Assembly: GCA_037189845.1 (NCBI GenBank)
Contig: JBBCIS010000008.1
Location: forward strand, 62,001 to 126,000
Reading direction: 5' to 3'
DNA from: JAMLHH01 sp037189845
GTDB taxonomy: Bacteria > Bacteroidota > Bacteroidia > Chitinophagales > JADIYW01
Length of the DNA stretch: 64,000 nucleotides
Each line of letters begins with the position of its first letter. Positions within the stretch are counted from its first letter, which is position 1. Below the pieces are notes generated by a model that saw only the letters and a list, made by a program, of their open reading frames with translations, had not been told where the DNA came from and searched no databases. Made by a program: the position numbers and the translations under genes. Shown one piece after another: positions 35,733-45,325 of this stretch.

Positions 35733-36419
35733 TTATAATTTCAGCAAGTCTTCAGGAGTATCAATGGATATGTTTTCCTGATGAGTGATGTCAATAAAGA
35801 TTTCAAATCCATTTTCAAGCCAGCGAAGCTGCTCTAATTTTTCAGAGCTTTCTAATGGAGAAACCGGCAATTGAGCTACTTTTTGCAGAATATCTTTCCG
35901 GAATCCATAAATACCTACATGCTGTAAATAGCCATGATCGGAATCGAATGGGATAGGAGAGCGGGAAAAATAAAGCGCTTTGCCCTGCATTGTTTTCACT
36001 ACTTTGACAATGTGTCTGTTATCTGCCATTTCTTTAGAGATTGACCTGCCTAAAGTTGCTATCGGTGCACCACTCTGAAGCAACTTAGCTACCTGATCAA
36101 TCTGTTCGGGCTGTATTCTCGGTTCATCACCCTGTATATTTATAATACAATCAGTATCAATTTTTTGTATGGCTTCAGCACATCTGTCAGTTCCTGATGG
36201 ATGATCGGGAGATGTCATAATATATTTTCCGCCAAAAACTTTTACTGTCTGTGCTATTCTTTCATCATCTGTAGCAACTATCACATCGGTAAGCAATGTT
36301 GATTTTTTACATTGTTCATACACATGCTGAATCATTGGACGACCATCTATCAATGTCAGAGGTTTACCCGGAAATCTTGTAGATGCATAACGTGCTGGAA
36401 TAATTCCGGTTATTCTCAT
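35733..36419 (-). CDS. kdsB: CMP-KDO synthetase
   Basis: 228 residues. GIIPARYASTRFPGKPL (nucleotide-binding start), VIVATDDERI, SGTDRCAEA, INIQGDEP and FSRSPIPF are the KdsB blocks; HVGIYGFRKD and LEQLRWLENG complete the fold. It activates KDO with CTP for lipopolysaccharide inner-core synthesis. Members usually have about 245 residues, so loops are slightly short. It overlaps the preceding NfeD-like gene by 4 nt. Confidence 0.95.
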   Translation of the reverse strand: MRITGIIPARYASTRFPGKPLTLIDGRPMIQHVYEQCKKSTLLTDVIVATDDERIAQTVKVFGGKYIMTSPDHPSGTDRCAEAIQKIDTDCIINIQGDEPRIQPEQIDQVAKLLQSGAPIATLGRSISKEMADNRHIVKVVKTMQGKALYFSRSPIPFDSDHGYLQHVGIYGFRKDILQKVAQLPVSPLESSEKLEQLRWLENGFEIFIDITHQENISIDTPEDLLKL

Positions 36420-37804
36420 GAGATAGAAGATACTTTGAGTGAATTGCCTTCTACACCTATAACTTTTACTTTTTCATTTTTATCCAGAAGATGAGAAGTG
36501 CTGACCGCTTCATAGATATTTCCGTTGATTTCTATTTTTCCTGCCGGCCTGAGTTGCTGAAATACAGTTCCTTCCTGTCCGATCAAATTATACAGATCAT
36601 TTCTTTTTACAGTATAGCCTTCATCTGCATTCTGATCTGATTTTAATACCAGCTTATTAAATCCCGGTAGATTTAGCAGCGATGGACCAAAGAAAAAGAT
36701 AGTAATAAATGCTACTGAGATAGCTGCCATTACTCTGAAAAAGGCTTGTGCCAATAAGTCTCCTGTGATAAAATTAAATTCAAAATCAAACCCGTTAAAT
36801 CCAATCAGGCTAAAAGTTAATCCAGCCACTATACATATAATTCCGGCTATTCCGGCGACTCCAAATCCGGGAATGATGAATATTTCCACCAGTAGCAGAA
36901 TAACGCCGGCTATAAAAATCAATATTTCCCAGATATCAGCAGTGCCGTCTATTATCAACGGAGCGAAGTAAAGAATTCCGGCTGTTAGTGACACTAAAAT
37001 AGGAAATCCTATTCCCGGGGTTTTTATTTCGAAATAGATACCACCAATGATCAGTAGGATGAGAATAGTATTGACCAATGGATTTAAAAGAAAATTTATG
37101 ACGCGGTCAGTTGTTGTAATTTGATATTCTGATACAGTGTACTGACTGATATTCATTTTCTTTAAAACCTCCTCAATATTATTGGCTATACCGTTGGCCA
37201 TATGATATTTGACAGCTTCTACTGATGTCAGTGTTAATACTTTGCCTGCTTCGCTGATACCTTCGACTACCTTTCTCTCATCTACCATAGCTTCTGCGAT
37301 GTCCGGGTTTCTCCCTTTTGTTTCAGCAGTAGAACGAATCATACCCCGCATGTAAGATTGATATTTATCAGGCAATTGCTCACCTGAAGTGCCATCTACT
37401 ACAGTAGCAGCTCCGATAGAGGCTCCCGGAACCATATAGATGCTATCGCAGGCCAGTGAGATCAAAGCACCGGCAGAAGCCGCATTATTGTTGATGAATG
37501 CTATTGTCGGAATTTTGGAATACAATATTTTGGAACGGATAGAATCTGCAATATCCAGTCTGCCTCCATAAGTATTGATTTCCAGCAGAATAAAATCCGC
37601 TTTCGCATTCTGAGCTGCCTGAAATGATTGCTTAATCAGTCTGCCTGCAGCTGGCTGAATTTCTTCTGACAATCTGATATGGTATACTTTTGTGGCATTT
37701 TTATTGCTAAGGCTATCTGCGTGTACGAAAATATGCGCAATAAAAACTAAAAGTATCGTTAAAAAATATGCTTTTGATCGTAATCTCATATGTTTAGACC
37801 ACAT
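36416..37804 (-). CDS. NfeD/ClpP-like membrane serine protease
   Basis: 462 residues (the ATG at 37789 is an alternative start giving a cleaner signal peptide). A signal peptide is followed by a ClpP-crotonase-fold protease domain (residues 38-215) with nucleophile Ser110 (NNAASAGA) and a probable general base Lys near 147. Five or so TM helices (235-400) and a C-terminal OB-fold NfeD domain (LIGQEGTVFQQLRPAGKIEINGNIYEAVS) follow. This is the long NfeD1b/STOPP type, which cleaves the C-terminal region of stomatin-like partners in the archaeal homologue. No stomatin gene is adjacent. Confidence 0.88.
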   Translation of the reverse strand: MWSKHMRLRSKAYFLTILLVFIAHIFVHADSLSNKNATKVYHIRLSEEIQPAAGRLIKQSFQAAQNAKADFILLEINTYGGRLDIADSIRSKILYSKIPTIAFINNNAASAGALISLACDSIYMVPGASIGAATVVDGTSGEQLPDKYQSYMRGMIRSTAETKGRNPDIAEAMVDERKVVEGISEAGKVLTLTSVEAVKYHMANGIANNIEEVLKKMNISQYTVSEYQITTTDRVINFLLNPLVNTILILLIIGGIYFEIKTPGIGFPILVSLTAGILYFAPLIIDGTADIWEILIFIAGVILLLVEIFIIPGFGVAGIAGIICIVAGLTFSLIGFNGFDFEFNFITGDLLAQAFFRVMAAISVAFITIFFFGPSLLNLPGFNKLVLKSDQNADEGYTVKRNDLYNLIGQEGTVFQQLRPAGKIEINGNIYEAVSTSHLLDKNEKVKVIGVEGNSLKVSSIS

Positions 37805-37871
37805 TTGTTGAAAAGTTGAACTCTAAAAATAGGTATAAGAAAAATTAATTTGCAATCTAATTAGGAAATGT

Positions 37872-38954
37872 ATGTCCAGATCTATAGCTTTTGTAATATT
37901 CTGTTTGGTAATGAGTTGGGGTATCCCATCTGTTTCTATTGCCCAATCTGTTAATAATCATACTGTTGTTGCCGGCGAAACTTTGTATGGGATAGCAAGA
38001 AATTATCAAATACATATTTCGGAGTTGCTGAAAGCTAATCCCCAGATTCAGGACAATGCTATCAAGCCGGGTGATACAATAAATATTCCGGCAAAAGCAT
38101 CTGGTTCTGCTCCGGTTCAGGTTCCCGTGAAAACTGCACCTGCTGTTACTCAACCTGCGCAAAATATTTCTCAATCCAATCCATTTGGAGGAGTTACAGG
38201 TTCGGCAAATCCTCAACCTGGTGTCCCTGCATCACAACCAGCTGTAACAAATACAATGACTTCTGCTGCTATAAAGAACAATCAGTTTTCTATGATTGAG
38301 CATGTTGTACAGGAGAAACAAACTTTATATGCTATCTCAAAATTGTATAATGTTTCAATAGAGGATATTAAAGCATGGAATCATCTGGCTGATAATGCTA
38401 TTAAAGTAGGATCTACACTGTTGATCCGCTCACAAAAACCAGGAGAATCTTTGGCCGTTTCCACTCCGGCCCCTGTTACCAAAACAGACGCAGTAGCTGC
38501 ACCTGCACCACTTCCAAAAGCTGAAGCTAAGCCTGATGTGATAAAACCTGTTGTTGCAGAGACTAAAGCCACACCTGTGTTACCGGTTCCTGTTAAAGAA
38601 GCTCCGGCGTCATCATCATCCAAAGGTCAGCAAGGTCAGCTGGAGGAATTATATGTCGATGCTAAATCCAGTGGAAAATCGCTGCAATCATCCAGAGGTA
38701 CCATCACCTGGATTGCTACTGAAAATGCAAAAATGTCAGACAGCTATTTTGCACTTCATAAAACTGCCCCGGTCGGAACAATAGTTCGCGTGACCAATCT
38801 GGTTAATAAGAGAGTGATTTTTGTAAAAGTTATAGGCAGACTGCCGGATACTTCCGATAATCTGAATATTACATTAAGACTTTCTTCTGCTGCTAAAAAT
38901 GCCTTGCTGCTGAATGGTGAAAAAGCCTATGTAGATATGGAATTTTATCAGTAG
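37872..38954 (+). CDS. Exported LysM protein with RlpA-like C-terminal domain
   Basis: 360 residues with a signal peptide (1-24, ending SIAQS). Two LysM domains lie at about 27-70 (HTVVAGETLYGIARNYQI) and 138-182 (HVVQEKQTLYAISKLYNV). A low-complexity Pro/Ala/Lys stretch (190-250) and a C-terminal domain of about 100 residues (GTITWIATENAKMSDSYFALHKTAPVGTIVRVTNL...) resembling a double-psi beta-barrel follow. LysM domains bind peptidoglycan in the periplasm. The catalytic Asp of RlpA-type lytic transglycosylases was not confirmed. It is divergent from the NfeD-like gene with a 67-nt gap. Confidence 0.85.
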   Translation: MSRSIAFVIFCLVMSWGIPSVSIAQSVNNHTVVAGETLYGIARNYQIHISELLKANPQIQDNAIKPGDTINIPAKASGSAPVQVPVKTAPAVTQPAQNISQSNPFGGVTGSANPQPGVPASQPAVTNTMTSAAIKNNQFSMIEHVVQEKQTLYAISKLYNVSIEDIKAWNHLADNAIKVGSTLLIRSQKPGESLAVSTPAPVTKTDAVAAPAPLPKAEAKPDVIKPVVAETKATPVLPVPVKEAPASSSSKGQQGQLEELYVDAKSSGKSLQSSRGTITWIATENAKMSDSYFALHKTAPVGTIVRVTNLVNKRVIFVKVIGRLPDTSDNLNITLRLSSAAKNALLLNGEKAYVDMEFYQ

Positions 38955-39102
38955 CTGAATAGTTACGATTGTAGATTGGTGAATTACGATGGACGTGCAT
39001 AGCAAAGGTGTGTTTAATGTTGTGTAGTTCAAATGCGATGTTTTCCCAAAAAGGTATTTCCAGGTTTGCCACATGAAAGTCCAACCAATTCGTAAATCGA
39101 CA

Positions 39103-40377
39103 TTACCACTTCAACTCATCTGAAGAAATCACCACTTCCCAGAGAAGCTTCCCTTTCTTATTGATTGTACTTAGTTTACAAATCCAGGCTGATGGATTCG
39201 TTTCAGAAGGATAGATGCTGATTTTTCCGAAGACATGATCTTTGGTAACACCTTGTATTCTTGCGGGATTAATAAATTCCTGATTCCTTTTGCCTATACC
39301 TGTGATCACACTGGTCATGGCTGAATTGGTGAACTCATAGATTGGGTAGACGCCATCAATTTTGTATTTAAATGCTTCTGAGTGATGTCTGTCTCCATTG
39401 ACAAACACAACTCCCGGTATTTGATTTTCTTTCACACTCTGAATGATTTTTTGAAATTCTCCGGTAGCATAAAGCGTCTCATGCCTGGTTTGTGCATTGT
39501 TGGCCTGATTGCCGGAGATAATGATTTTAAAAGTAGCATCCGATTTTTTCAATCCTTCCAGAAGCCATTTCATTTGTTCATCGCTGTAATATCTTTTTCC
39601 ATTGACAGCACGATATCTGTTGTCTGTCATGAATATTTCTACCTGCGGATATCTGATAGAGTAATAAATCCCTTCAGCACTGTCTACCGGAGCCGGATTA
39701 GCCCAGAAATGCTGAAAGTTTTTCAATGATATATCTTTCAATATAAAAGAGCCGTCACAGTTATTAGGTCCGAAATCGTGGTCATCCCACATGGCATACT
39801 GAGGTGTAGACTGTAAAAAGTTTGCCAGTTGCGGAACACGCCTTGTCCGGAGATATTTTTTCATCTGCTTTTTGTCGGAATATGGCTCACGACCAAGCAG
39901 GTAGAGATTATCTCCCATCCAGATCATAGCATCATTTTTCTCTGAAGACATCACATCATAGATAGGGTATTTGATTTTGGGCCTGAAAATCCAGTGTGCT
40001 CCAAATGCCTTCATTGCACAGGAACCTACGAGCAATTGAGTTGTATCCTGCAGGGGATTCCTGGTTTTAAAATCCAGTATCTTTTCATTGTTCAGCTTCA
40101 AAGTATATTTGGTGTCAGATGTCAGCCCATCCAATCTCAAATGACCATAAGTATATTTATCAAAAGTATTCCAAGTACCTTTTATTTCGATAGAGCCTTG
40201 TTCTTCTGAATTATAGGTGAATGCCGCATTTTCAGCAGCTTTTTCATCTAATACACACCAGAAATAGGTAGATGTATCTGTATGCTGACCCTGAAAGCAG
40301 TAAGGAATTATATTTTTTTTAGCGAAAAGATGGGATGTAAGTAATGTAAAGGCAAAAAGAAAATAAATCTTTTTCAT
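39103..40377 (-). CDS. PhoD-like phosphatase/metallophosphoesterase, exported
   Basis: 424 residues with a signal peptide (1-18, ending LFA). An Fn3-like N-terminal domain precedes the PhoD core: GSCAMK, IWMGDNLYL, MWDDHDFGPNNCDG, SGNQANN and FVNGDRHHSE are the metal-ligand blocks of the PhoD/purple-acid fold. Predicted to hydrolyse phosphate esters in the periplasm, although some PhoD-like proteins are lipases or of unknown substrate. It overlaps the Ste24-like gene by 4 nt, so they are likely coupled. Confidence 0.87.
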   Translation of the reverse strand: MKKIYFLFAFTLLTSHLFAKKNIIPYCFQGQHTDTSTYFWCVLDEKAAENAAFTYNSEEQGSIEIKGTWNTFDKYTYGHLRLDGLTSDTKYTLKLNNEKILDFKTRNPLQDTTQLLVGSCAMKAFGAHWIFRPKIKYPIYDVMSSEKNDAMIWMGDNLYLLGREPYSDKKQMKKYLRTRRVPQLANFLQSTPQYAMWDDHDFGPNNCDGSFILKDISLKNFQHFWANPAPVDSAEGIYYSIRYPQVEIFMTDNRYRAVNGKRYYSDEQMKWLLEGLKKSDATFKIIISGNQANNAQTRHETLYATGEFQKIIQSVKENQIPGVVFVNGDRHHSEAFKYKIDGVYPIYEFTNSAMTSVITGIGKRNQEFINPARIQGVTKDHVFGKISIYPSETNPSAWICKLSTINKKGKLLWEVVISSDELKW

Positions 40378-41603
40378 GATTGTAGCGCTTGAATTCTTTG
40401 TAATAAGGTCGGATGTGAATAATGTACAAAAACATAAGCCGGGTGAGGATTGATGTTGCTTAATGTGTCTTTATGTAATTTTTTTAATCCGTTGATCAGA
40501 TCAGATGCTTCTGACCAGGTTTTTGCGTAGCTGTCAGCCTCATATTCATTTTTTCTGGAAAGGATGTTCATTCCCAGGCTTGTAACCATTCCTACAGGGC
40601 TATATAAAAGAGAAAATGCAATGAGCCCTATATGGAATGCCGGTTGATGTGCACCCAAAGCTTCATGAATAGCCGGTAAATGAATGCATAAAGATAATAT
40701 CCACAGCATAATGCCCATCTGCAGCAGGCTGATGATCATGCTTTTAGTTACATGCTTATATTTGTAATGACCGATTTCATGAGCCATCACAGCGACTACT
40801 TCGTCAGTGCTCAGCTGCTCTATCAGTGTATCATACAAAACAATTGTTTTTTTCGGACCAAAACCACTGAAATATGCATTGGCTTTTGTGCTTCTTTTGG
40901 AACCGTCTATGACATATACTTCATGCAATGGAAATCCTGTTTTTTGCCCCAGCTCATTGAGTGATGTTTTGAGCTCACCCTCTTCCAATGGTGTCAGCTT
41001 ATTGAAAATAGGAACAATCCATGACGTATAAAACATCGCCATGAAAATGGAAAATACAGCGAATAATCCCCACGCATACACCCAGAAGTATTGTGGTTGC
41101 CACTGATAGAATGCAATGACAGCTGACAGTAAAACCCCACCAATAACACTTCCTACTAAAGCGCCCTTGATCATGTCTGAGATGAAAGTTTTTACAGTGG
41201 TTTTATTGAAGCCATATTTCTCTTCAATTACAAATGTGTTGTAGATGCTGAATGGCAAACTAATGGCTGAGCTGAAGATCCCATAAATCGCAAAGAATAA
41301 AAATGCCTGATAATAAGCATTTTCGGTGATACCGGCTATCCAGTTTTGTAACTTTCCGAACAGGCAGAAATAAAGAATAGCAAGAGTAATAGCTGTACTT
41401 AAATAAGTGGATATCTTGCCGACTTTCTTTTTGTCATTGTGATATGCTCTGGCTTTTTGATATTCGTCTTCTTTGTATAAGTCTTTGAGCTGGGATGGAA
41501 TAGGAAGTTTCCATCTTGCGTGATTTTTATAGTCCAGAATTTCCTCAAAAATAAAATCCGCTACTATGATAAAAATCATGATATAAGTCAATATAGTAGG
41601 CAT
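40374..41603 (-). CDS. Ste24-like M48 membrane metalloprotease
   Basis: 409 residues. There are seven or so TM helices. The zinc motif HEIGH is at 275-279 and the third ligand region is RKNEYEADSYAKTWS. GSKRSTKANAYFSGFGPKKTIVLYDTLI is the classic CAAX prenyl protease 1/Ste24 block. In bacteria these enzymes are membrane-protein quality-control or processing peptidases rather than prenyl proteases. It is the first gene of a pair with the PhoD-like phosphatase (4-nt overlap). Confidence 0.9.
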   Translation of the reverse strand: MPTILTYIMIFIIVADFIFEEILDYKNHARWKLPIPSQLKDLYKEDEYQKARAYHNDKKKVGKISTYLSTAITLAILYFCLFGKLQNWIAGITENAYYQAFLFFAIYGIFSSAISLPFSIYNTFVIEEKYGFNKTTVKTFISDMIKGALVGSVIGGVLLSAVIAFYQWQPQYFWVYAWGLFAVFSIFMAMFYTSWIVPIFNKLTPLEEGELKTSLNELGQKTGFPLHEVYVIDGSKRSTKANAYFSGFGPKKTIVLYDTLIEQLSTDEVVAVMAHEIGHYKYKHVTKSMIISLLQMGIMLWILSLCIHLPAIHEALGAHQPAFHIGLIAFSLLYSPVGMVTSLGMNILSRKNEYEADSYAKTWSEASDLINGLKKLHKDTLSNINPHPAYVFVHYSHPTLLQRIQALQS

Positions 41604-41704
41604 GAATACAAATGTAGGAGATTACTTGATTATATAATGTTATTGATAGAAACTTGACAGGAATTTATCCCGGCGGATTTCATTCACATTTCAGATGCAG
41701 TCTA

Positions 41705-42610
41705 TTATTTACCCCTGAAATCGATATTTATTCTATCTCTTTTTAATCCGTAACAATAAATAATCTGTCCTAGAATGCTATCGCTACTAACTAATCCCTC
41801 ATATCTGCTATCTGCAGCGTTATCTCTGTTGTCGCCCAATACGAGATACTTATTCTCCGGAACTTCAAAGTGAAAAGTTCTAAACTGTTCTGCTATTTGA
41901 AGGTCGTATCTGTATGTTCTATGCTTATATCCGTTGGGCAATTCTTCTTCATATTCTTTTACCGGAATCCCTTCATAAATAGTATCTTTTATGAAAGTGT
42001 ATTTACATGGTGTATTATTAATGCTTACTATGTTATTAGATATACTCACTTTATCTCCCGGTTTCCCTATTAGTCTGAAAGTATAAAAGATATCGTTGGG
42101 TCTTTTAAACAAAATAAAATCTCCGTACTCAGGATCTTTTTTCTGATAAGCTCTTATATCAGCAACTACCTGATCGTATGTCTCAATGACAGGGAGGTTG
42201 CTTTGTCCGGGAATTTTGAAAGCTTGAATTTGCATAAATTCCATCGGTGTTTGGAATGCGTAAACCCCTATTTTTACTGCAGCAAAAATCAAATAGAAAT
42301 ACCATCTGTTGTAGGGTTTTAGCTCATAGATTTTTTGTTTTCTGGCATAGATGATAGCATCTGCGATTATATAAACTGAAAGGGCTGTAATAACGGACAG
42401 CGACACTACAAGTCCTTCAAAATGCAAAGGTACACGCAGCAAGCCGAATAATAAGGGAATGAAGAGTATTAACATCAGGAATGAAATTCCTTTCAAAGCC
42501 TGTCCATTGTAAAACTGCCCTAATCCGGGAAAGAATAAAGAAGTGAAAAATGCTATCCAGGGACTTCTACTCTTAGTATTTATTGCAGTTGTATTTTGCT
42601 CAATATTCAT
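41705..42610 (-). CDS. Signal peptidase I (S26) homologue lacking the catalytic Lys
   Basis: 301 residues. N-terminal hydrophobic segments (20-115) include a PGLGQFYNG TM2-like hairpin not found in E. coli LepB. The Ser box reads IPGQSNLP (Ser137 kept, Met replaced by Asn). Box D reads YTFRLIGKPGD: Phe178 occupies the catalytic Lys position that normally precedes the Arg. Box E GDNRDNAADSR (259-269) is intact. Real signal peptidase I needs the Ser/Lys dyad, so this may be inactive or use another base. It is probably not the cell's main LepB. Monocistronic. Confidence 0.8.
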   Translation of the reverse strand: MNIEQNTTAINTKSRSPWIAFFTSLFFPGLGQFYNGQALKGISFLMLILFIPLLFGLLRVPLHFEGLVVSLSVITALSVYIIADAIIYARKQKIYELKPYNRWYFYLIFAAVKIGVYAFQTPMEFMQIQAFKIPGQSNLPVIETYDQVVADIRAYQKKDPEYGDFILFKRPNDIFYTFRLIGKPGDKVSISNNIVSINNTPCKYTFIKDTIYEGIPVKEYEEELPNGYKHRTYRYDLQIAEQFRTFHFEVPENKYLVLGDNRDNAADSRYEGLVSSDSILGQIIYCYGLKRDRINIDFRGK

Positions 42611-42711
42611 CAGGACTGAATCAATTATGAAAAATTGCCATTGAAAGTATGGATATTATTGGATATCTTTCTGATTTATTTTCGTATATAATCAATGTTT
42701 AAAGATGAAGT

Positions 42712-42751
42712 AAAAAACAAAAGCAATCTACTTTAGATTGCTTTTGTTTTT
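42712..42751. terminator. Strong intrinsic terminator
   Basis: A near-perfect inverted repeat of about 18 bp (AAAAACAAAAGCAATCTA and its complement) with a 3-nt loop sits downstream of the DUF4412-like gene (minus strand) and ends in T-rich sequence in both directions. Confidence 0.85.
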
Positions 42752-42773
42752 AGTAGAAAATTGTTTTCAAAAT

Positions 42774-43451
42774 TTATTCGCCCATATCCATCAGTCCGGG
42801 AAATCCGCTCATATCCATGATTTCATATCCTTCAGTTGAAAACAGGGCTTCGTTCGGTTTGTTTTTGTCAATGGAAGTCACTTTTATAGTTGCTACCTGA
42901 TTGTTCTTATCCACAAATTTTGATTCCAATGCCAGTCCTTTCAGATTTTTATAAGCATTACCATTGATTAATTGTTTACTTGGGCCTCCTAATCTGCCAA
43001 AGCTTTCAAATGGATTAAAGCTGATTTTTTCAGTGATCCAGCATTCTGCAACATCGTCATTGGTAGTAATGATGTATTTGGTACATGGATAGCCTAGTAC
43101 TTCTTTCGTTTCTTTTGTTTTTTCAATTTTTACATCCTGATTTTCGGCAACAGCCCCTGGTATTGGTAAGTCCTTTAGTTTAGTAACAATACCAACTTTC
43201 TCGCCTTTCCCGGCATCGGTAAGAATGGTTACATTTTCTTTTTTTAAATCAAAAACCATTCTGACGTTATCCTTGGCGCTGACATTGATAGTTGCAGCTG
43301 TCAACCATTCGTTGTTGGATATCATCATTCCTATGATATTGTTATTGCTCGTGATTTCAAAGCTGATGTTTCCAATAAAATCATTCGGCTTCTGTGCATG
43401 CACAGTTAAAAATCCCAGAGATAGAGCGAAGAGTAAAATGAGCTTTTTCAT
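42774..43451 (-). CDS. Exported DUF4412-like protein
   Basis: 225 residues with a signal peptide (1-19, TVHAQ). The body is beta-rich; the segment KETKEVLGYPCTKYIITTNDDVAECWITEKI is the DUF4412/GLPGLI-like core found in Bacteroidota periplasmic proteins. No catalytic residues are evident. Four bases overlap the preceding membrane gene, so they are likely cotranscribed, and a strong terminator follows. Confidence 0.75.
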   Translation of the reverse strand: MKKLILLFALSLGFLTVHAQKPNDFIGNISFEITSNNNIIGMMISNNEWLTAATINVSAKDNVRMVFDLKKENVTILTDAGKGEKVGIVTKLKDLPIPGAVAENQDVKIEKTKETKEVLGYPCTKYIITTNDDVAECWITEKISFNPFESFGRLGGPSKQLINGNAYKNLKGLALESKFVDKNNQVATIKVTSIDKNKPNEALFSTEGYEIMDMSGFPGLMDMGE

Positions 43452-44356
43452 GTAAATCGTTTTATGATGATAGTTGTTTTTTCTCGTTGATGAGTATAAA
43501 CCGGATTAAAATAAACAATAGAAAACCACAAAGGCAATACCATCATTAGCAAATCCAGGTTATAAATTCTCATTAAAAAATATGTGCCGATTACAAAACT
43601 AATAAGTAAAACAGAAAGTATTTTATCAATTTTTTTAGTGAAGAATGCAGTAATGAAGATCAGCTGCATCAAAAATGCAAGAATATATAAGCTATTGGAG
43701 AGTTGGGGAGATGAGATCAGATGCTGAATAAATCCGGTATGTAACGTGTCAGGTGCCAGGATCTGCAAATCTGTATGCTGGCTGACAAGGATATTTGTCA
43801 TCTGATCCCGGGTAAACAATCCTCCATAATAGAGCTTGGATATAGCAGAATTAACCATCATAAATGCAAGATAATATCTCGCAAATTCCCATAGTCTGAC
43901 CCACTTCTGATTTCTGAAACAAAAGGGCAGCAATGTGATAAAAATACAGATCACTGTCTTGGAATGTGAACTACTGTATGCTTCCAGTGTGATCGTTTGT
44001 ATAAAAAATAAAACAAGGAATATCCAGGTTACTTTCACTCTGTCAGAACGGATATATCCCAGGCAAGCCAATGCAAGCAGCATCACATCGGTAATGATGC
44101 ATAATATAGGGCTTTGAATCAGAATTTCAGGAATACCGGATGCCAGGACTAACCAGAATGTATTGTCTACTTCCGGTTCTATTACAGGAGAAAGTGCTAA
44201 ATCCATGAGGATTCTGCCGGAATACCATCTGTATATCAACAGCAAGATCAACCCTGCGTACACAAGCTTTCCGAGAAATTGTGCATCTACAGGACTATCT
44301 TCTGTAATCCAGTAAGACGGTTTCTTTGCCTGTCGGAACCAGTCGTTGATTGTCAT
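43448..44356 (-). CDS. Polytopic membrane protein, unknown
   Basis: 302 residues with about eight hydrophobic helices (residues 28-275) and a short cytoplasmic N-terminus (NDWFRQAKKPSYW). SAISKLYYGGL between helices recalls HTTM/DoxX-like membrane proteins, but the match is weak. It overlaps the upstream small membrane gene by 62 nt, a long overlap that suggests a shared translational unit or a later real start. Function is unknown. Confidence 0.7.
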   Translation of the reverse strand: MTINDWFRQAKKPSYWITEDSPVDAQFLGKLVYAGLILLLIYRWYSGRILMDLALSPVIEPEVDNTFWLVLASGIPEILIQSPILCIITDVMLLALACLGYIRSDRVKVTWIFLVLFFIQTITLEAYSSSHSKTVICIFITLLPFCFRNQKWVRLWEFARYYLAFMMVNSAISKLYYGGLFTRDQMTNILVSQHTDLQILAPDTLHTGFIQHLISSPQLSNSLYILAFLMQLIFITAFFTKKIDKILSVLLISFVIGTYFLMRIYNLDLLMMVLPLWFSIVYFNPVYTHQREKTTIIIKRFT

Positions 44357-44834
44357 ATTGGTAATATTTTTTTAGGATACGGATAGAATCCACCGGTGTA
44401 TTTGCTGCTTCTTCAATGTAGCCGGACAACCATTCGGGATACGTGCTCATTTGTTCTTCAGAAGGAACTAACCTGCTGTAAATTAATTTTTGAAATTCAG
44501 TATGGGGTGTACCAAAGCGATCATGCCATGCTTTATCAGCCCAAATGTTACCAGCCTGATATTTTTCATAAAACCTGACCGTATTGACTAAAGTACCTTC
44601 TGTCCAGTCCGGCAGAGATGTATAATTCAGTAATTGATTGTTGATGTATATTTCCGTCTGACTGACTTCATTAGTTGGAGATGCCGGATGGCCATACATT
44701 TCAAATGGGAAAAAGGGGAAGTTCAGAATACCTTTATAAGTAAAAAATGCCTGACCCGTTACAAAGATCAGAATCCCGGCAAACAACCATTTTGATGTGT
44801 TCCAAAGCTTTACTATATAAAGTTTATCTGTCAT
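44295..44834 (-). CDS. Single-TM protein, unknown, partner of the next membrane gene
   Basis: 179 residues. One N-terminal TM helix (15-33) is followed by a periplasmic domain with FPFEMYGHPASPTNEVSQTEIYINNQLLNY. Its 3' end overlaps the next gene by 62 nt and its 5' end overlaps the DUF456 gene by 4 nt, so five genes from 45942 to 42774 form one compact envelope-type operon. The family is not recognised. Confidence 0.7.
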   Translation of the reverse strand: MTDKLYIVKLWNTSKWLFAGILIFVTGQAFFTYKGILNFPFFPFEMYGHPASPTNEVSQTEIYINNQLLNYTSLPDWTEGTLVNTVRFYEKYQAGNIWADKAWHDRFGTPHTEFQKLIYSRLVPSEEQMSTYPEWLSGYIEEAANTPVDSIRILKKYYQYDNQRLVPTGKETVLLDYRR

Positions 44835-45325
44835 AGAAAAACAGCTTTAAAGAAGTAAAATGCTATGAATGTCGTTACGATCAGCTTCATGCCCAATCCT
44901 AAAATAAAACCAATAAATGAACCTATTCCTGATTTAAGTGCGACATCGAATTTTTGTCCGGAAATCAGCTCACCTATTAATGCTCCCAGAAAAGGCCCGA
45001 GAAATACAGAAAATGGTCCTACAAATGGTGTCAGAATAAATATGCCCAGTAACATTCCGAAGACACTACCTCTTACACCGGCTTTGGTCCCCCCGAATTT
45101 ATGGGTTCCCCATATCGCAACAAAATTATCCAGTATCGTAACCACTACACTGAAAATTCCGAGAATAACCAGTAATGTCGTGCTGAAACTGATGTCATGA
45201 TGAGTAAAATGTAAAAGGAGCAATGCCAGAAAAGCTACCGGAGGTCCCGGTAGAGGTGGTAAAACACAACTCACATAGCCTATGATGAGTAAAATAATTC
45301 CCAGTGTAATGATGAGGGCTTCCAT
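44831..45325 (-). CDS. DUF456 membrane protein
   Basis: 164 residues, three to five TM helices, with Pro/Gly-rich YVSCVLPPLPGPPVAFLALLLLHFT and the GGTKAGVRGSVFGMLLGIFILTPFVGPFSVFLGPFLGALIGEL repeat typical of DUF456. The role in bacteria is unknown. It abuts the DUF4230 gene (stop and start share a base) and the next membrane gene. Confidence 0.88.
   Translation of the reverse strand: MEALIITLGIILLIIGYVSCVLPPLPGPPVAFLALLLLHFTHHDISFSTTLLVILGIFSVVVTILDNFVAIWGTHKFGGTKAGVRGSVFGMLLGIFILTPFVGPFSVFLGPFLGALIGELISGQKFDVALKSGIGSFIGFILGLGMKLIVTTFIAFYFFKAVFL

Noticed and set aside
38893..39084. 63-codon minus ORF between the LysM protein and the PhoD-like gene
   Set aside because: It overlaps the LysM gene end on the other strand and has no credible homology; the 148-nt gap shows no other gene.
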